Shown in pieces: positions 1 through 11,990 of a DNA stretch of 64,000 nt (position 1 is the first letter of the stretch; every line of letters begins with the position of its first letter). Position numbers and translations under genes: made by a program. The stretch is from Allodiplogaster sudhausi. Its lineage: Eukaryota; Nematoda; Chromadorea; Rhabditida; Diplogasteridae. The notes beneath the pieces were generated by a model. It made no database searches and was not told the origin of the DNA. It saw only the letters and a program-made list of their open reading frames with translations. The stretch lies in contig CALZFC010000356.1 in the NCBI GenBank assembly GCA_945643635.1, positions 1,709,501 to 1,773,500 of the forward strand, written 5' to 3'.

Positions 1-1374
1 TTCCTTCTCCAGCACCGATAGGAGATCATCAGCTTCGTCTAGCACCTTAAAATAAATTAGTTTTTTAAAACCAATATGATATCACCTTGAGCATTTAATT
101 TCGAGAGAATTGTTGAACATATATTCGGGAGTGAAAGGAATGACTGGGAGACTTAAGCAGCGCATTTGTATATGTATGTATAGTAAGTAATTTCGTAATA
201 TCCGTTATGGCCAACAAGAAGGAAAACAAAAACTCGCCCTCTTCGCCATCTCTGCCTTGCCGAGGCCGAACTCGCGCAGAGTGTGTAGTGCAAATCGTCG
301 TTGCTCTCGCCACTCTTCTCCACTCGTCTCGACGATTCCCATGATTCCGTCTGAGTATTAGGCTAATTTTTCTCGTTTACTCCCAATTGCTTGACCCTAC
401 CCATTGAATATATGATAATCTATTTAATCGGCCAATGTGATAAATTAATTGAAATTGAAATTGAACTGTTGCGTGGTATCAGTTTCTTCCACACTGTTCT
501 ACCGTATCCAAATTGAACGACAACACTAAAAAGCGAGATTGTTCACCTCCAAGCGCTCGCCTCAGCCAAGCAGGTGGAGGTCGGTCAGCAAATGCATCAC
601 CTTCTTTGACAAACGCTTCCTAAATGCCAAGACGTCCAAGTAGGAAAAGTGCTCAAGAAATTAGATTCTGCTCATAATAAAAATATCGGGAGAAAAGTCT
701 GTTACGATACCTCCTCCGTCGCTAATGTATGCCTAGGCAAAGAAAAGACTAATTGAAATGTTACAAGCCATGAAAATAAAATTTTAGAAAAGGGAGAAGA
801 GAAGGAGAAGGGAAACTTTTCTTTACAAAAGATGGCAATTTAGAGAAGGACATGAGCCTGATTAGCAAGAAAAGAGATGATTACGCGAAACGACTTGCCT
901 TGCAAGTCTCAAAGTCGTTGACGGTAACAATGCTGATGGAGCCGAGCCAGTAGGTGTAGACCGGCCCAAATTCCTTCTTCCACCTCTCATAGACAGCGTA
1001 GCCTGGCGGTTCCCTCAGCAGCGTGAACATATTTCCGATGATGGGCAGAGGCATAGGACCTAGGAAAGTGTAGTTTTTTATACATTCAATAAAAAAAACG
1101 CTTACTGTTTCTTAAAAAGTTAAAGTGTATTTTTTATACATAGCATGCCTTTTATTGATCACATCATTATACCCATTGTACATATGTAAATTCAAAGTCA
1201 GTTCCAGCCAAATGCCAGTAGTTTGCAAGAAATCCAACCAGTATTTGTCTTAGGTAAAAAAATATTAATTTTATAACTAAATATATATGTACCTGGTGGA
1301 AGATTACGTCGCTTCCAATACATTTCGTAGATAACGAACGCAACAAGTCCGCCAATTAGAACAAGCCCGATCAT
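1..1374 (-). CDS. CYP33-like cytochrome P450, N-terminal part (runs off left edge)
   Basis: A microsomal haem-thiolate monooxygenase; only the first 158 residues lie in the window. Exons on the minus strand: 1293-1374, 899-1059, 547-619, 238-350, and 1-45 (partial). All junction phases agree and there is no stop. Exon 1 is an N-terminal membrane anchor (MIGLVLIGGLVAF, then a basic YWKRR stretch) followed by the proline hinge LPPGPMPLPIIGN. Exon 2 carries PPGYAVYERWKKEFGPVYTYW and exon 4 EEWREQRRFALHTLREFGLG, the helix C region typical of nematode CYP33 proteins. The ATG at 1374 gives the shortest anchor and matches the paralog at 10.6-14.6 kb exon for exon (82, 161, 73 and 113 nt in both). 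Two introns start with GC instead of GT (after exon 2 at 898-897 and after exon 4 at 237-236); the paralog has GT at both sites. The haem-binding part lies outside the window. Substrate unknown. Confidence 0.9.
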
Positions 1375-2704
1375 GGCTGAAAAGAAACATTGGTATATTA
1401 GAATCTAACTTTTCTAACCTCAACGGCACAGTTCTTCTAATCATTACAGTGATTACTATTTGATGCCTCACGCATTCCAAGCCCATTCACAAAAGATTTA
1501 TTCGAAGGGAAATCATGGAGAAAAAATAACTAAGAAAATATGTAAGGTTTATGCATGAATGTGTGCTATAGAAAAGAAAACTTGGAAAGGACGACGGTGG
1601 AAACACTTGTATCCTGCGCAGGTGTGTGTGTGTGAGTTTTATACTGAACATTCGTGATGAAATAGAAATGCGGAGGAATCAAAATGGTCACGTAAATATG
1701 AGCAATTTCTATTCTTGCATCATGGCAAGAATTGCAAAAGCAAAGCGCTGAATCCAATCGTAAGGCGAAGCCTTTGAACCTGAAACATCAGCTTGCTCTC
1801 TCTCTCTCACTCTCTCTCTCTATCTCTCTCCCTCTCTCGCTCTCCTAATCCTCGTAGCTCTCTCTCTCTTATCTCTCTTTCTCTAGCCTCTCGCATGCAC
1901 TTTCACAACAACCGAAAGACCACGTGCGAGACCGCTGGGGTTGCCAAGACGCAATGAGAGATGGAGAGAACGGGCGAGTTAGAGAGAAAAAGGAAGTGAG
2001 AGAAGTGTCAGTTCCTCGTTCTCTCTTGCTAGAAGTATTTGGCCTGAAACATCTGCTTGTGCTGCTCTTTCTCTCTCTCTGCCTCAATCTTACTCACTCT
2101 GTCTACTTCTTGTTCTGCTTCGCGTTATCTCTCTTTCTCTAGCCATATGTGCTTTCACGTCACATAAAATCGAAAGACCAAGTTCGAGACCGCTGGGGAT
2201 GACGAGACGCAATGAGAGAGAGGGATAAAACGACATTGTTAGAGAGAGGAAGAGAGAGTGTGTTAGAGAAAGAGAGACAGGGCGATAGAAAAAAGAGTCC
2301 CTTTCAACGTGGGTGTATGCATGCGCACAAACATATCAGCATACACTCCCTCATCTAATCTTGAAAACTCAGATAAGACTTTATCTCTCATATGCACTTT
2401 CCTTACTTCGTCAAGGGTCAGTTGTTGACAACATTTGCAGTGGGACGAAAATGGCCAGGAAATCTGCAACAGTTGAATCGGGGATTGTGCGTGTAAATCA
2501 GCCGCACATGTAATCTTGGTCAAAGTAGCTTTGAGCGGTCGACGAACATGATAAAGAGCGCTCAGCGCTCGTTGTTCTATCCCCGAACTTCGTCGCAGCT
2601 TCCCAAAAATTCTAACACACACATTTCCAGCCAATATAATTGTGATTTTGATGATAGAAAAGGACAGCTATTTGATCTATTAATTTGTATGAGTTGTTCT
2701 TGTT
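1375..2704. repeat. Intergenic, CT-rich tandem duplication
   Basis: No gene is visible. A CT-rich block of about 254 bp is tandemly repeated (about 1787-2040 and 2041-2290). Both units start with cctgaaacatc, run through CT microsatellite, and end in GAAAGACCA..GAGACCGCTGGGG and an AGAGAG tract. It may hold the P450 promoter, but I see no recognisable element. Confidence 0.6.
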
Positions 2705-2722
2705 CAAGTTTTGCAGTTTGGA

Positions 2723-3839
2723 ATGGCTTTCTTTTTCTTTCCACCCGCTGGCAACAACCATCGCCATCCCAATCTCCAATATGAGCGTCAACATCATATC
2801 GCATTCTGCTTGGCAAATGAAGGACTCTTCGAGAGACGACATCGACTCTCACCTGGAAACATCGATGTACTTGTCGGTCTCCTTGGACAACACCTCAACC
2901 GGAACATGCAGGGCGAATGGACCATTTCCCCTGAGAACCAAGTAACTGAGCAAAGTAGCATAAAATGGAGTGGTATTCAGCAAAGTTGTAGGCTCTCCTC
3001 GGCCTCCGCTACCTCCTCACGAATGCGCCGTTCATCGTGTTGAGTGATGCCTTTGGCTTTTGTGACTCCACGGCAGGCAACTGTCTGTGGCGCTTCATCG
3101 ATGGAGTTCTCGCCCTGCGAGATAGATACATCCGCTTCCCCGTGTCCTCGTTGGCATACTGTCGAGGCGCCGCCGATGCCTACAGCTGTAGAGGGCCCTT
3201 TAGTAGTTAGTTCTGCTCGTTAAGTAATAGGCGCAGTGTATAAAAGTCCCTCTTGAAGACGTCATCGGCATCATTGATGGCACGCTGATCCGGATCCGCG
3301 CGCCGCGTTCATCTACTGGGCAGTTCCGCTGCCGCAAGGGGTACCCGGCCATCAATCTCCTCCTCGCAGTTGATGCTTACGGCCGCATCGTCTTCGCCAA
3401 TGCCAACTGGCCTGGCAGTGCGCACGACTCCTTCATCCTCCGCCATTCCGCACTCGGCCAGGCCATTCCCTCGGGCTCGATTCCGCAGGGGTTCGTGCTA
3501 CTTGGCGACAAAGGATTTGCGAATGGCCAGCACGTCGTGACTCCACTCCGAAATCCCCAGACCCCACAGGAGGAAGATTTTAACTCTGCCCACCGCACAA
3601 CAAGAGTGCATGTAGAACAGGTCATCGGCATTCTTAAGAAAAGATTCGCTATCCTGCAGTCGGAGATAAGGATGGAGCCGGAACAGGCAGCCAAGACCAT
3701 CATGGCATGTTGTGTCCTTCACAACATGGTCATCGAGCTGCGCACCGGTGGATGCGCCGTTGGAACGAACCGCGTTGCTAGAATGCCTCTTCCAGTCAAC
3801 GGCGCCGACCCTCGAGCCCACATGATTGCCCACATTTAA
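2723..3839 (+). mobile_element. PIF/Harbinger transposase (HARBI1-like, DDE nuclease)
   Basis: Cut-and-paste transposase of the Harbinger superfamily. Three exons join in frame: about 2723-2941, 2992-3187 and 3247-3839, split by tiny introns of 50 bp (GTAACTG..TTGTAG) and 59 bp (GTAGAGG..ATAAAAG). The N-terminal exon has the usual FERRHRLSPGNIDVLVGLL helix and ISPENQ; exon 2 has ALLGLRYLLTNAPF and the DAFGFCDST region; exon 3 has the nuclease core with the first Asp in IIDGTLIRI, the second in GSAHDSF, and the Glu in RVHVEQVIG. So all three catalytic acids are present and no stop was seen between 2723 and 3837. The true start is uncertain; further upstream exons are possible. The Myb-like gene on the other strand at 4.1-5.3 kb is its expected partner. 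The copy could be intact, but I could not delimit the terminal repeats. Confidence 0.8.
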
Positions 3840-4079
3840 GTCGCCTGTTATAAATAATATTGCATATTTTATGAGCTGTTTCTGAGAGAAAAGCAGCATG
3901 TCCATCTGAACGCATTGAACAAGACTACGGTAGTTGTATATCTACAGTAACCATGAGGAATGCTCCATGATTACTTGAACGATTGAAAAAGAAACAAAGT
4001 ATTATTTATCAGTTAACACTGAAAACCCAACAAATGGTTAAAGTCATTAGAATGTCCACCATCCACTTGCTGTCCACCA

Positions 4080-5342
4080 TTCACTTGCTGTCAAGAGACA
4101 CGCGCGAGAGTCATCTCGACCAGTTCATCCGTGTTGCGGATGAGCAGAGAGATGGCAGAGAACACCTCCTCCTGCTTCTTAGTTAGACCTCATTTAAGGG
4201 GAGAACAGCCTTCTTAGCCCTCACACGCTGATGCTGAGAGTCCGTTAGTTGGCGGCGATTAAACTTTAAAAAAAAATGAATCATACGGTTAATCTTAACA
4301 GTATCGGATCTATCGACCTCTTTTTCAGATGGCAGTAGCGCGCGGGGAGAATGGAAGTGGTCGTTGTCATCCTTAAAAGATGGCGTGCTCAATCACTTAT
4401 TAAATTCCTGTTTAATACTACCGTTATAAAAGGTAACAGACCTCACTTACAAAGATGACTTCCTTCTTGAAACTCGCCCGCTCCCGCTCTCGACCTTCGC
4501 CTGGCTCCTTTTTGGGAACACGATTCTTAAAGAAATCACGATTCTTAAAGAAATCATAGAAAAATGTCCTAAAAGCCTTGCTAACGAAGACAAACCGGAA
4601 GAACTGCGGATTCGTTTCCGCCTCCAGGCTCGATTCCGCGGTATCCGGGAGTTTCGCCGTATACCGCCTCGAAGTCGACCGCCAGCTCGTTCAACTCTTC
4701 CTCCTAAACTTGAATCTCTTCTTCCTCTTGGCTGTCGTAACCACCACCCGTCGCATTCATGTATCGAAACAGGCACAACTAGCAAGCATCAAAGTATATT
4801 CTTTTGCACAACTTCCTTTTCAGGAGTATCAGAATGCGATCGTGTGATCAGCTAAGATAGAAGGCGGTGCCAACCCACTTGGAGGTGAAGAATAACACAT
4901 AAATGCATACCATGAGGGCATAACATCAAACGATCACAAGCAGTACAGTTCATTACCAGGTTTTTCCCAGGCAATATTTACAAACACAGCGCTGGCTTGA
5001 AAAAAACAAACAAAAATAATTAGGAACCTCGAACGCCTTGCACAATTGTTCCTTGCGAGCGAGGAGGCCTCCGTGATCACCTTCCTTATCTGATGGTCGG
5101 AGAATTCGCGGCTAGGAATGGACAGAATTCTGTTTTCCCCACAATTCTGTTAAACAAAATATGAGTAGAGCTAACTCGAATTCGACGCGAGCGAAGGCCA
5201 GCACTTCTTTTGTCGCCTTCCTTCTTCGGGAATTCGCCTCCGGGTTGCGCGATCCGTTGTGCTCAATGAGTACATCGCGCCGCTCGAGGACTTCTTTGAT
5301 GAGGAATCGTTTCTGCTCCCGAGTGACGTAGGTCGAGGCCAT
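4080..5342 (-). mobile_element. Myb/SANT-like accessory protein of the Harbinger element
   Basis: Second protein of PIF/Harbinger elements, thought to bind the terminal repeats and bring the transposase to DNA. Exon 1 (5176-5342, ATG at 5342) encodes MASTYVTREQKRFLIKEV and a short helix-turn-helix resembling the zeste/Myb-SANT-like domain. A second exon near 5030-5105 adds DREFSDHQIRKVITEAS, which resembles the domain's last helix. An acidic stretch rich in Glu (4620-4770) contains an in-frame TAG, and two Lys/Glu-rich stretches follow at 4440-4560 and 4080-4260. Exon borders after the first are not certain, and the TAG suggests decay or a mis-read exon edge. It runs convergently to the transposase, the usual arrangement. 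Confidence 0.5.
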
Positions 5343-6225
5343 TCTCCAGTGACTGCCTCGAAAAAAACCATAAATTAAAACAAGAACATCCCTAAAACAC
5401 ATATCCGAACAGGCTGATACAAAGAATTTGGCGCCCAGCTTGATATTGTGGAATCCACAAAGCATCACCATTAATCTTACACCAACCAATTAGTTAAGAA
5501 GTCTTAACAACTAAAATGCTCACTAGTAGAATAAACAACAACAAAAAACATACTAATGTTCAACTCTTCCAATTCAGCGTCGAAATAACAACAAGAAAAT
5601 GTTGAACGACACTAGTACGAAGGTTCGTTCATCATTTTTTTCAAAAAAGTTCGTCGACGATCAGAGAAGTAAGCTTTAACGTGGAACAATGGAGAGAAAC
5701 AGACAAACATGCTCCCCCATTACTCCAAAAACTCTCCAACTTTTGCACACTATTTCTCCAGCGATGAACGTTCATAGCTGCTTCCATCGCTCAGCGCTGA
5801 GCGAAAATGTTAAACGCTCGAAAATGTTAGACGAACTCCCGTGTATAAGCATATAAATGTTCAACGATATTTCATATCTGCGTTCATCTCTTGTTCATCT
5901 ACCATTCGTCCATCTTCGATAAGATTACATGTGCGGCAGAGTAAATTCCCCATCCTTTTCTCTATTCTACACGCACAATTTCAGTGTGCATGCTACTTTC
6001 TTTGCATATACATAGCAAAAGTCTAGAGATAATGGAATGGAGAGAGAAAAAGGAGGGCGGCTTAGACTAATTTATTCATACCTTATTAGACCGAGAAATA
6101 GCTTGCGTAATTACCCGTGCCACGAATCTTTATTCCTACTGCTAAAAGTCTCCCATTCTTGCTGTCATTTGCACTTCTCTCCTTAGATCTTCAACTCTAA
6201 ATCCCACCTCCGTTCCACTTCGAGA
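5343..6225. other. Intergenic, no gene seen
   Basis: AT-rich sequence. It contains short AGCGCT-type palindromes (near 5790-5800, and a counterpart near 2555) that might be remnants of Harbinger termini, but no convincing terminal repeat pair. Nothing else is recognised. Confidence 0.4.
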
Positions 6226-7845
6226 ATGCACGGCATCCACCCGGTTGCGTCCTTCTCCTCTTCTTCCTGGTCCGTTGTGGCAGCCAGTGACTCACTTCTA
6301 GTCCTCTCTTGCGCTGAACCTGAGCAGCTACGCCGTGAGAACCGCATCGTTCCGCTATCATCGCTGCCCACCTCCTGCGACCTCGGAGGTCGGGAACTCT
6401 TCCCAAGTGGCTGCCGCTTCAGCGTCCGCATCTTACATGCTGATCAGCCTCCGAATCCAGTCATCTTTCTCGATGAGCGAACTCTCGTCACCATTGAATG
6501 TTTCTCGAATGATGGCGCCAGTGTCGTCGAGTGGCGATTGATGTTCATCCGGGTCGACGAGCGTTCCGACTGGGCTATCTCGCACACGGCTGCCTTCCGC
6601 TTCCCGGGTATCGACAGTTCGGCGCCGCAGCGAATGCTTCGGACTAGCTCGAGCGACGCTCAGCACCTAGAGCTTAAGGTGTTCATGTCAGCGGAGCCCT
6701 TCATCGAACTGTTCAAAGTGGAGTGCAATGGAGTCGAAGCCGTCACGATTACGCGTCTACTTAGCTGCATGACGTGGATAAGGTGGGAACGAGAGATCAT
6801 GATGAACCGAGCAGAATTCAAGGTTGGTGGGAATTCAAGCATGGCGCGAACATCAGAAGATACATACTATAGTCAAAATGAACAGTCATCAGAAGATTAA
6901 GCAGTCTGAAGATACTGTAGTCATAACTATTCCCCATCCACAACTCTGGCTAGGAGAAGCTTCGCAGACTTATTTTTCAACAAGACTTCAGCTCACTTAT
7001 TGATTTTTCTTCCTTTTAAGTACGTAATTGCGCCACAGTTTGAAAGCATGATCTGCGACAACCGAACGTTCTACAACGTATCCTTCTCGGAGATCGTGCT
7101 TTACCGACGGACGGCCACAAGTGAAGCGGACGCCTTCAGAGACAACAGTAGGCTTTACGATGCATTCGCGCGCGTAAACGCCGTGACCACGCGGAGGCCT
7201 GTGATGTTCGCCGGCGTGCAAAGATTTTTCTTCTCGGGAAGCAAGTCTGTAGAGAGTCAGGTGGGTCTGTTTTATTATTTACATACATATTTTATCATTT
7301 CTAAAATTAAAATAGGTTCTATCACATGAGTCTTTTTATCATATCTGTTTTTAGAATAAACGAGATTTGATAGGAAATTAAAGCTATTTGAGCTCGAAGT
7401 GAAGATGACCGACCTCGACCTCGGTAGCTCGACGACGCTGAGGCTGCGAGAAGTGCCGATAGACTGGAACAAGACGCTGAGCCCGGAGGGCGTCGTGCAG
7501 TCTCCAGGCGGGCGAGTCTTCTTCGTACTCGACCGCATTTTATATCAGGCAGGCCATTTCCTCTTCTTTTAAGCGAGACATGAAATGCAAAATTAAATAC
7601 GCATGTATTATTACATTACTCGGTTATAAATGCACACATTGCATACATGCATGCTTTTGTGACATTATCCTCTTTCAATTCATCCCCGTTTCCAGTTGCG
7701 CCTGGGGCGCGTGGCTCCACTAAATGAGATCGCCCTCTCGGTTTGCTGGTCGCTGCTGTCTCCGGGCGTCTCCGTCAAGCTCAAGAATTACTCTTGCTAT
7801 GACCCTCGCTCCATTGCCAGCTCTCTTTATACTACCTATACCTAA
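6226..7845 (+). CDS. Uncharacterised nematode protein, paralog A (380 aa)
   Basis: I do not recognise this family. Four exons join in phase 0: 6226-6822, 7021-7260, 7393-7548 and 7696-7845 (TAA). The protein starts MHGIHPVASFSSSSW; there is no signal peptide and no membrane segment, so it is probably cytosolic. Other stretches shared with paralog B are SSDAQHLELK in exon 1, GVQRFFFS in exon 2, LEVKMTDLDLG and SPGGRVFFVLDRILYQ in exon 3, and LRLGRVAPL in exon 4. Exon lengths 3 and 4 match the paralog closely (156 and 150 nt against 156 and 138). Intron 3 begins with GC (CAG/GCAGGC), and the same non-canonical donor is conserved in paralog B, which supports it being used. The ATG at 6226 is chosen because the equivalent ATG is conserved at 8231. 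Function unknown. Confidence 0.75.
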
Positions 7846-8089
7846 AAAAATTAAATTTCGTGTTTCGCCTTTTGCTTGCATAAAACATTCAACAAAAATT
7901 ATTCGGATCATTCAATTGTTGTCATCGAAGAAACCATTATCTACGTAAACATTACATCACTTCGCACAACTAATTTGGTCATGCATAATTAGACCGAAAA
8001 ATGTCATAATGCGTAATTACCCCCTATTAGTGCTGTGACCCTTTTTTACTTCTGCTCTCATTGTTAGTCTCTCGTTCTGGTTCGCGATC

Positions 8090-8165
8090 TCACCCTCTCT
8101 CTCTCTCTCTCTCTCTTTTCTCTCTCTTTCTGTCCCTTTCTCGCTCTCTCTCTCAATCACCACAC
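8090..8165. repeat. CT/CA microsatellite upstream of paralog B
   Basis: A pure CTCTCT run followed by CACACACA, directly upstream of the start of the gene at 8231. Such tracts are common between genes in this window. Confidence 0.8.
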
Positions 8166-8230
8166 ACACACACAAACTCCGCCTCTAAATTCTTCAGATC
8201 TCACAGCCCCACCATCATTCCACTTTGAGA

Positions 8231-10263
8231 ATGCACGGAATCCACCCGGTTGCGTCCCTCTCCGATCCTTCCTGGTCCGTTGTCGCAGCCAGTGACTCGC
8301 TTCTCGTTCTCTCTTCCGCTGATCCTAAGCAGCTGCTCTGTGAACACCGCGTCATTCAGCTCTCATCGCTCCCCACCTCCCGCGACCTCGGAGGTAGCAG
8401 CGACCTCTTCCCAAGTAGCTGCCGCTTCAATGTCCGCATTCCAAAAGCTTCTCATTCACCCATTCCGGTCGTCTTCATCGATGAGCGAACACTCGCAACC
8501 ATCGAATCCAATGATGGCGTCGTCGAGTGGCGGCTGATGTTCATCCACGTTGACCGTTCTGAACTGGCCATCTCGCACTCGGCCGCCTTCCGCTACCCGG
8601 GTAGCGAGCTTTCCTACCCGTTTCGAATGCTTCTGATGAGTTCAAGCGACGCGCAACACCTCGAACTGAAGTTATTCGTGTCGAACAACTTAGGACGCAT
8701 CAAAGTCATGAAAGTGGAGTGCTATGACCGCGATGAGGTCACGACCACGGATCTACTCGAGGAGCGAAATTCGGGGACGTCCTTCCGAGAGGAACTGATG
8801 ATCCATGGAGAATTCAAGGTTGGTGCGGACGACCGAAGTTATAATAGACATAAGTATACCCCACTTTTAACACAAGCTACAATGAGAAACTTCGAAGACT
8901 TATGTTTTTACAGTAAAAATTAAAAATCTAACCTTGTTCCCTTCAATTTGAGTACTTTGTCTCTGGAATGCCAATAACTAAATAAAATGGCCTCTTTATG
9001 ATTAAAGAGCTAGAGGTGCGTTATAGTTTTGAATACTGTAGAAAGATTAAATTATTTATTTTATTAAATACTGCCTTTCAAATTTAACGGCGCATAAAAC
9101 TCAACCGTAATATGCTAGCCTTTCCCTTACAATTGAAGTCTCGCCTCTTTAAAGCACCCTTGCCCTTCTAGGCGCGAGTTCAAGGTTAAAGTTTCTCTTT
9201 AAGTATGTCCTTACGCCGGCGCCTGGACTTTCCGACTACGACTTTTCCGGCTACGACTATTCCTACTGCGACTCTTTCACAGGCATAGTTTTTTCCGGCT
9301 ACGGCTTCCGCACGCCGGAATCCGTGCTCTACCGAAGGAGGACGCCGAGCGAAGAGGCGCGAAAGGGGATCTTCGACGACTACTTTTCGTGCGAATATCG
9401 CGAATATGGCGAATTCGCGCGCATCGATGCCGCGACGACCCTCTTGCCGGAGGAGAAGTTCACCGGCGTGCAAAGGTTCTTCTTCTCGGCATGCAAGTCT
9501 GTAGAGAAGTCTGTTCTATTCAATTTTTTTGTTGAAGGAAGGCGTTCAACGCGAAATAATTAGTGCAAGTTTGAATTGCTGCGCTCACCTTGGGAGTAGT
9601 TATACTTTCATTCTTGCGGCTATTTCGCACTTCGAACAAACTCGCTGTGTGAAAATAGCAAATGTGAGTGCGAAGGGCCTCGGCAACTTGAAATCACACC
9701 CAATTTTGTGGTGATTAAATTTTTATGTAAGTTTCTTTAAAAAAAGAGATTTAATAAGCAACGCAAGACGATGAAGACAGGTTTGGAAATGAACAAACGA
9801 TTTTGAGCTCGAAGTGAAGATGACCGATCTCGACCTCGGTCGCTCGACAACGCTGAGGCTGCGAGAAGTGCCGACCGACTGGAACAAGACGCTGAGCCCG
9901 GAGGGCGTCGTGCACTCTCCAGGCGGGCGAGTCTTCTTCGTCCTCGACCGCATTTTATATCAGGCAGGCCATCACAATGATTTCTTTTTCTTTTTGCGAA
10001 ACATCTTTTTCTTTTCTATTGTGCGAGACATGAAATATTTTATTTTATTTCAATATCAGTGTTATAAATGTACACATTGTATACATGTTTGACATTAGCA
10101 TCCAATTCACAGACCCTCTTTCCAGATGCGCCTGGGGCGCGTGGCTCCACTGAGTGAGATCGCGCTCTCCCTGTGCTGGTCGATGCTCTCTCCGAGCGTC
10201 TCCAACCAGCTCAAGAATCACTCTTGCTTTGACCCTCGCTCCATTGCTAGATCTCTTTATTAA
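8231..10263 (+). CDS. Uncharacterised nematode protein, paralog B (396 aa)
   Basis: Tandem sister of the gene at 6226. Exons 8231-8818, 9204-9512, 9808-9963 and 10126-10263 (TAA) join in phase 0. Exon 1 is strongly similar to paralog A (same MHGIHPVAS start, same SSDAQHLELK), while exon 2 has diverged fast and gained a Tyr/Gly/Asp-rich stretch (YDFSGYDYSYCDSFTG). Exon 3 is nearly identical. The donor after exon 2 (GTTCTA at 9513) is weak, so that border is the least certain. Intron 3 starts with GC as in paralog A. No signal peptide or membrane segment is seen. Function unknown; I found no named domain. Confidence 0.7.
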
Positions 10264-10592
10264 TAATGCTAAAACAGTCTCCGCATCGCTCATTTAATTC
10301 CATCAAGCATTCGTAATTCAAGACATTGTTGTTGATTTTTCTTCTAGCAGGAAACTGAATGAATCAAATGCAATTGTCAATGATATATTCATTTTAAATG
10401 TTGTATAGCAACCTTACAGCGTAAAAAGCCTTGAATATGCTTTGGACAGCCACTTCTTCAATTTAAAATATCATAACATGTTCAATTTAACGAGTGTACA
10501 TCACATCAACTTAAAAGGTCAACTAATCTGGAGATAAACAGTGGACTAATAATGATATTTGGGCGTGATATTCTGTTTCGTCTATCATAAAG
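10264..10592. other. Intergenic between convergent genes, nothing recognised
   Basis: AT-rich spacer between the 3' end of paralog B and the 3' end of the minus-strand P450 pseudogene. No ORF, RNA or repeat is recognised. Confidence 0.5.
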
Positions 10593-11204
10593 CTATGCAA
10601 CTAGTCTTCGAGAGTGAAGAACAACGTTAAAAGCAGTCGGTTTGAACGAATTTTCGTGAGAGCGTTTCATGGTCGGCGGATTGGACGGGTCCTCGGCGGA
10701 TATCTTAACAAAAAGTTGTTATTCTTATTTTTTTATTTTTGCACGATTTCAATATTAGAATGCCCTTTGGATAGTTGAAAGTATTTAGCATTTCAATCAA
10801 TAATAATTCATGTCACCTTGAATCGGTTGAGAAGATTGGCGGTGAAGAGGAAAAGCTCCATGCGCGCGAGACTCTCTCCAATGCAGGCTCGCTTGCCGAT
10901 CGAGAAGGGAAGAAATTCGTCGAGGTGCTTCAGGGCACCCGATTCATCGAGGAATCGAGAGGGATCGAAGCGCATGGGGTCAGGGAATACCTAAAACATG
11001 CTTTTTTTTTATCAAATCTTCAATATCACCGATACACGCAAATTGAAAAAAAAACTGAATATGAAGCCAACCTCCGGATCATAGAGAAGCATGGAAATCT
11101 GCGGAGAGCACGTGGCACTCTTCGGGATAAGTTGGCCACCAACAATGACGTCACGACTCGCTTGGCGGAAAAGATTCTGCGCCAGGATGTTAGCAACGCG
11201 CTGA

Positions 11205-11990
11205 CAAGGGAAGTCTTTCGACGGGGTGTGGCAAACCATAACAATTTATACATCATTCGAAAGCTCTCAACGAGCTGATAACGTATTTGATGTTTATAGC
11301 TGCAGAAGAGATTCTTTTTCGCCGAAATTGCAGGAAAAATACCCTAAAATTAACATTTGCACGATATGTGATAGCTTTATGGACTCTAAAACTAATGTTT
11401 ACGTAACAGTAGGCCATATAATAATTAATAACTTCATTTCTGATGACTTTTGGGAAAAAAATCTTTTAGGCCATTTTTCACCAAAGGGGTCCCCCTTTGG
11501 TGAAAAATGGACTGTTTTGTATGGAGAAAAATAAATTTTTTCTTAAGAGATTTTTGAGTTTTAAGCCACTAATTACTCTTTTTCAAGCCGTTTTTAACAT
11601 GAAAAATTATAGTTCACATATTAAATCACGCTGTAAAATTTTCATATTCTCAAAAAGTCCATCTATCTCAAAAACTTCCATGTTTTTGCCTTAAACAACT
11701 GCGGATGTATTATTTCTATTTGAATCTTGTTTCTCTGTAAGAGCAAGTCGCTTACATTCCGCATAAAAAAATCCCGTTCGATTTCTTAACTTTTGCGGCT
11801 GCAGGCGCCTGGTCTGGAAGGGGACTCTACAAGCCAGGGCCCTTCCAGACCCAGGTACGCCTGTGCTTCGGTTTTTCTAGCGCTCTCTTCTGCAGCTATA
11901 AACATCAAATACGTTATCAGCTCGTTGAGAGCTTTCGAATGATGTATAATATGTTGTGTTTTGCCACACCCCGCCGAAAGACTTCCCTTG
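11205..11990. mobile_element. 786-bp non-autonomous DNA transposon inside a P450 exon
   Basis: Terminal inverted repeats of about 105 bp (11205-11310 and about 11885-11990) start CAAGGGAAGTC and include a shared CATTCGAAAGCTCTC segment. The element is flanked by a 3-bp direct repeat (TGA at 11202-11204 and 11991-11993). The interior has no transposase. A 3-bp target duplication would fit a PIF/Harbinger or CMC relative, but the superfamily is not certain. Confidence 0.85.

Noticed and set aside
10775..11278. 167-residue plus-strand ORF
   Set aside because: It is the antisense shadow of the P450 haem-loop and preceding exons, which are coherent on the minus strand.
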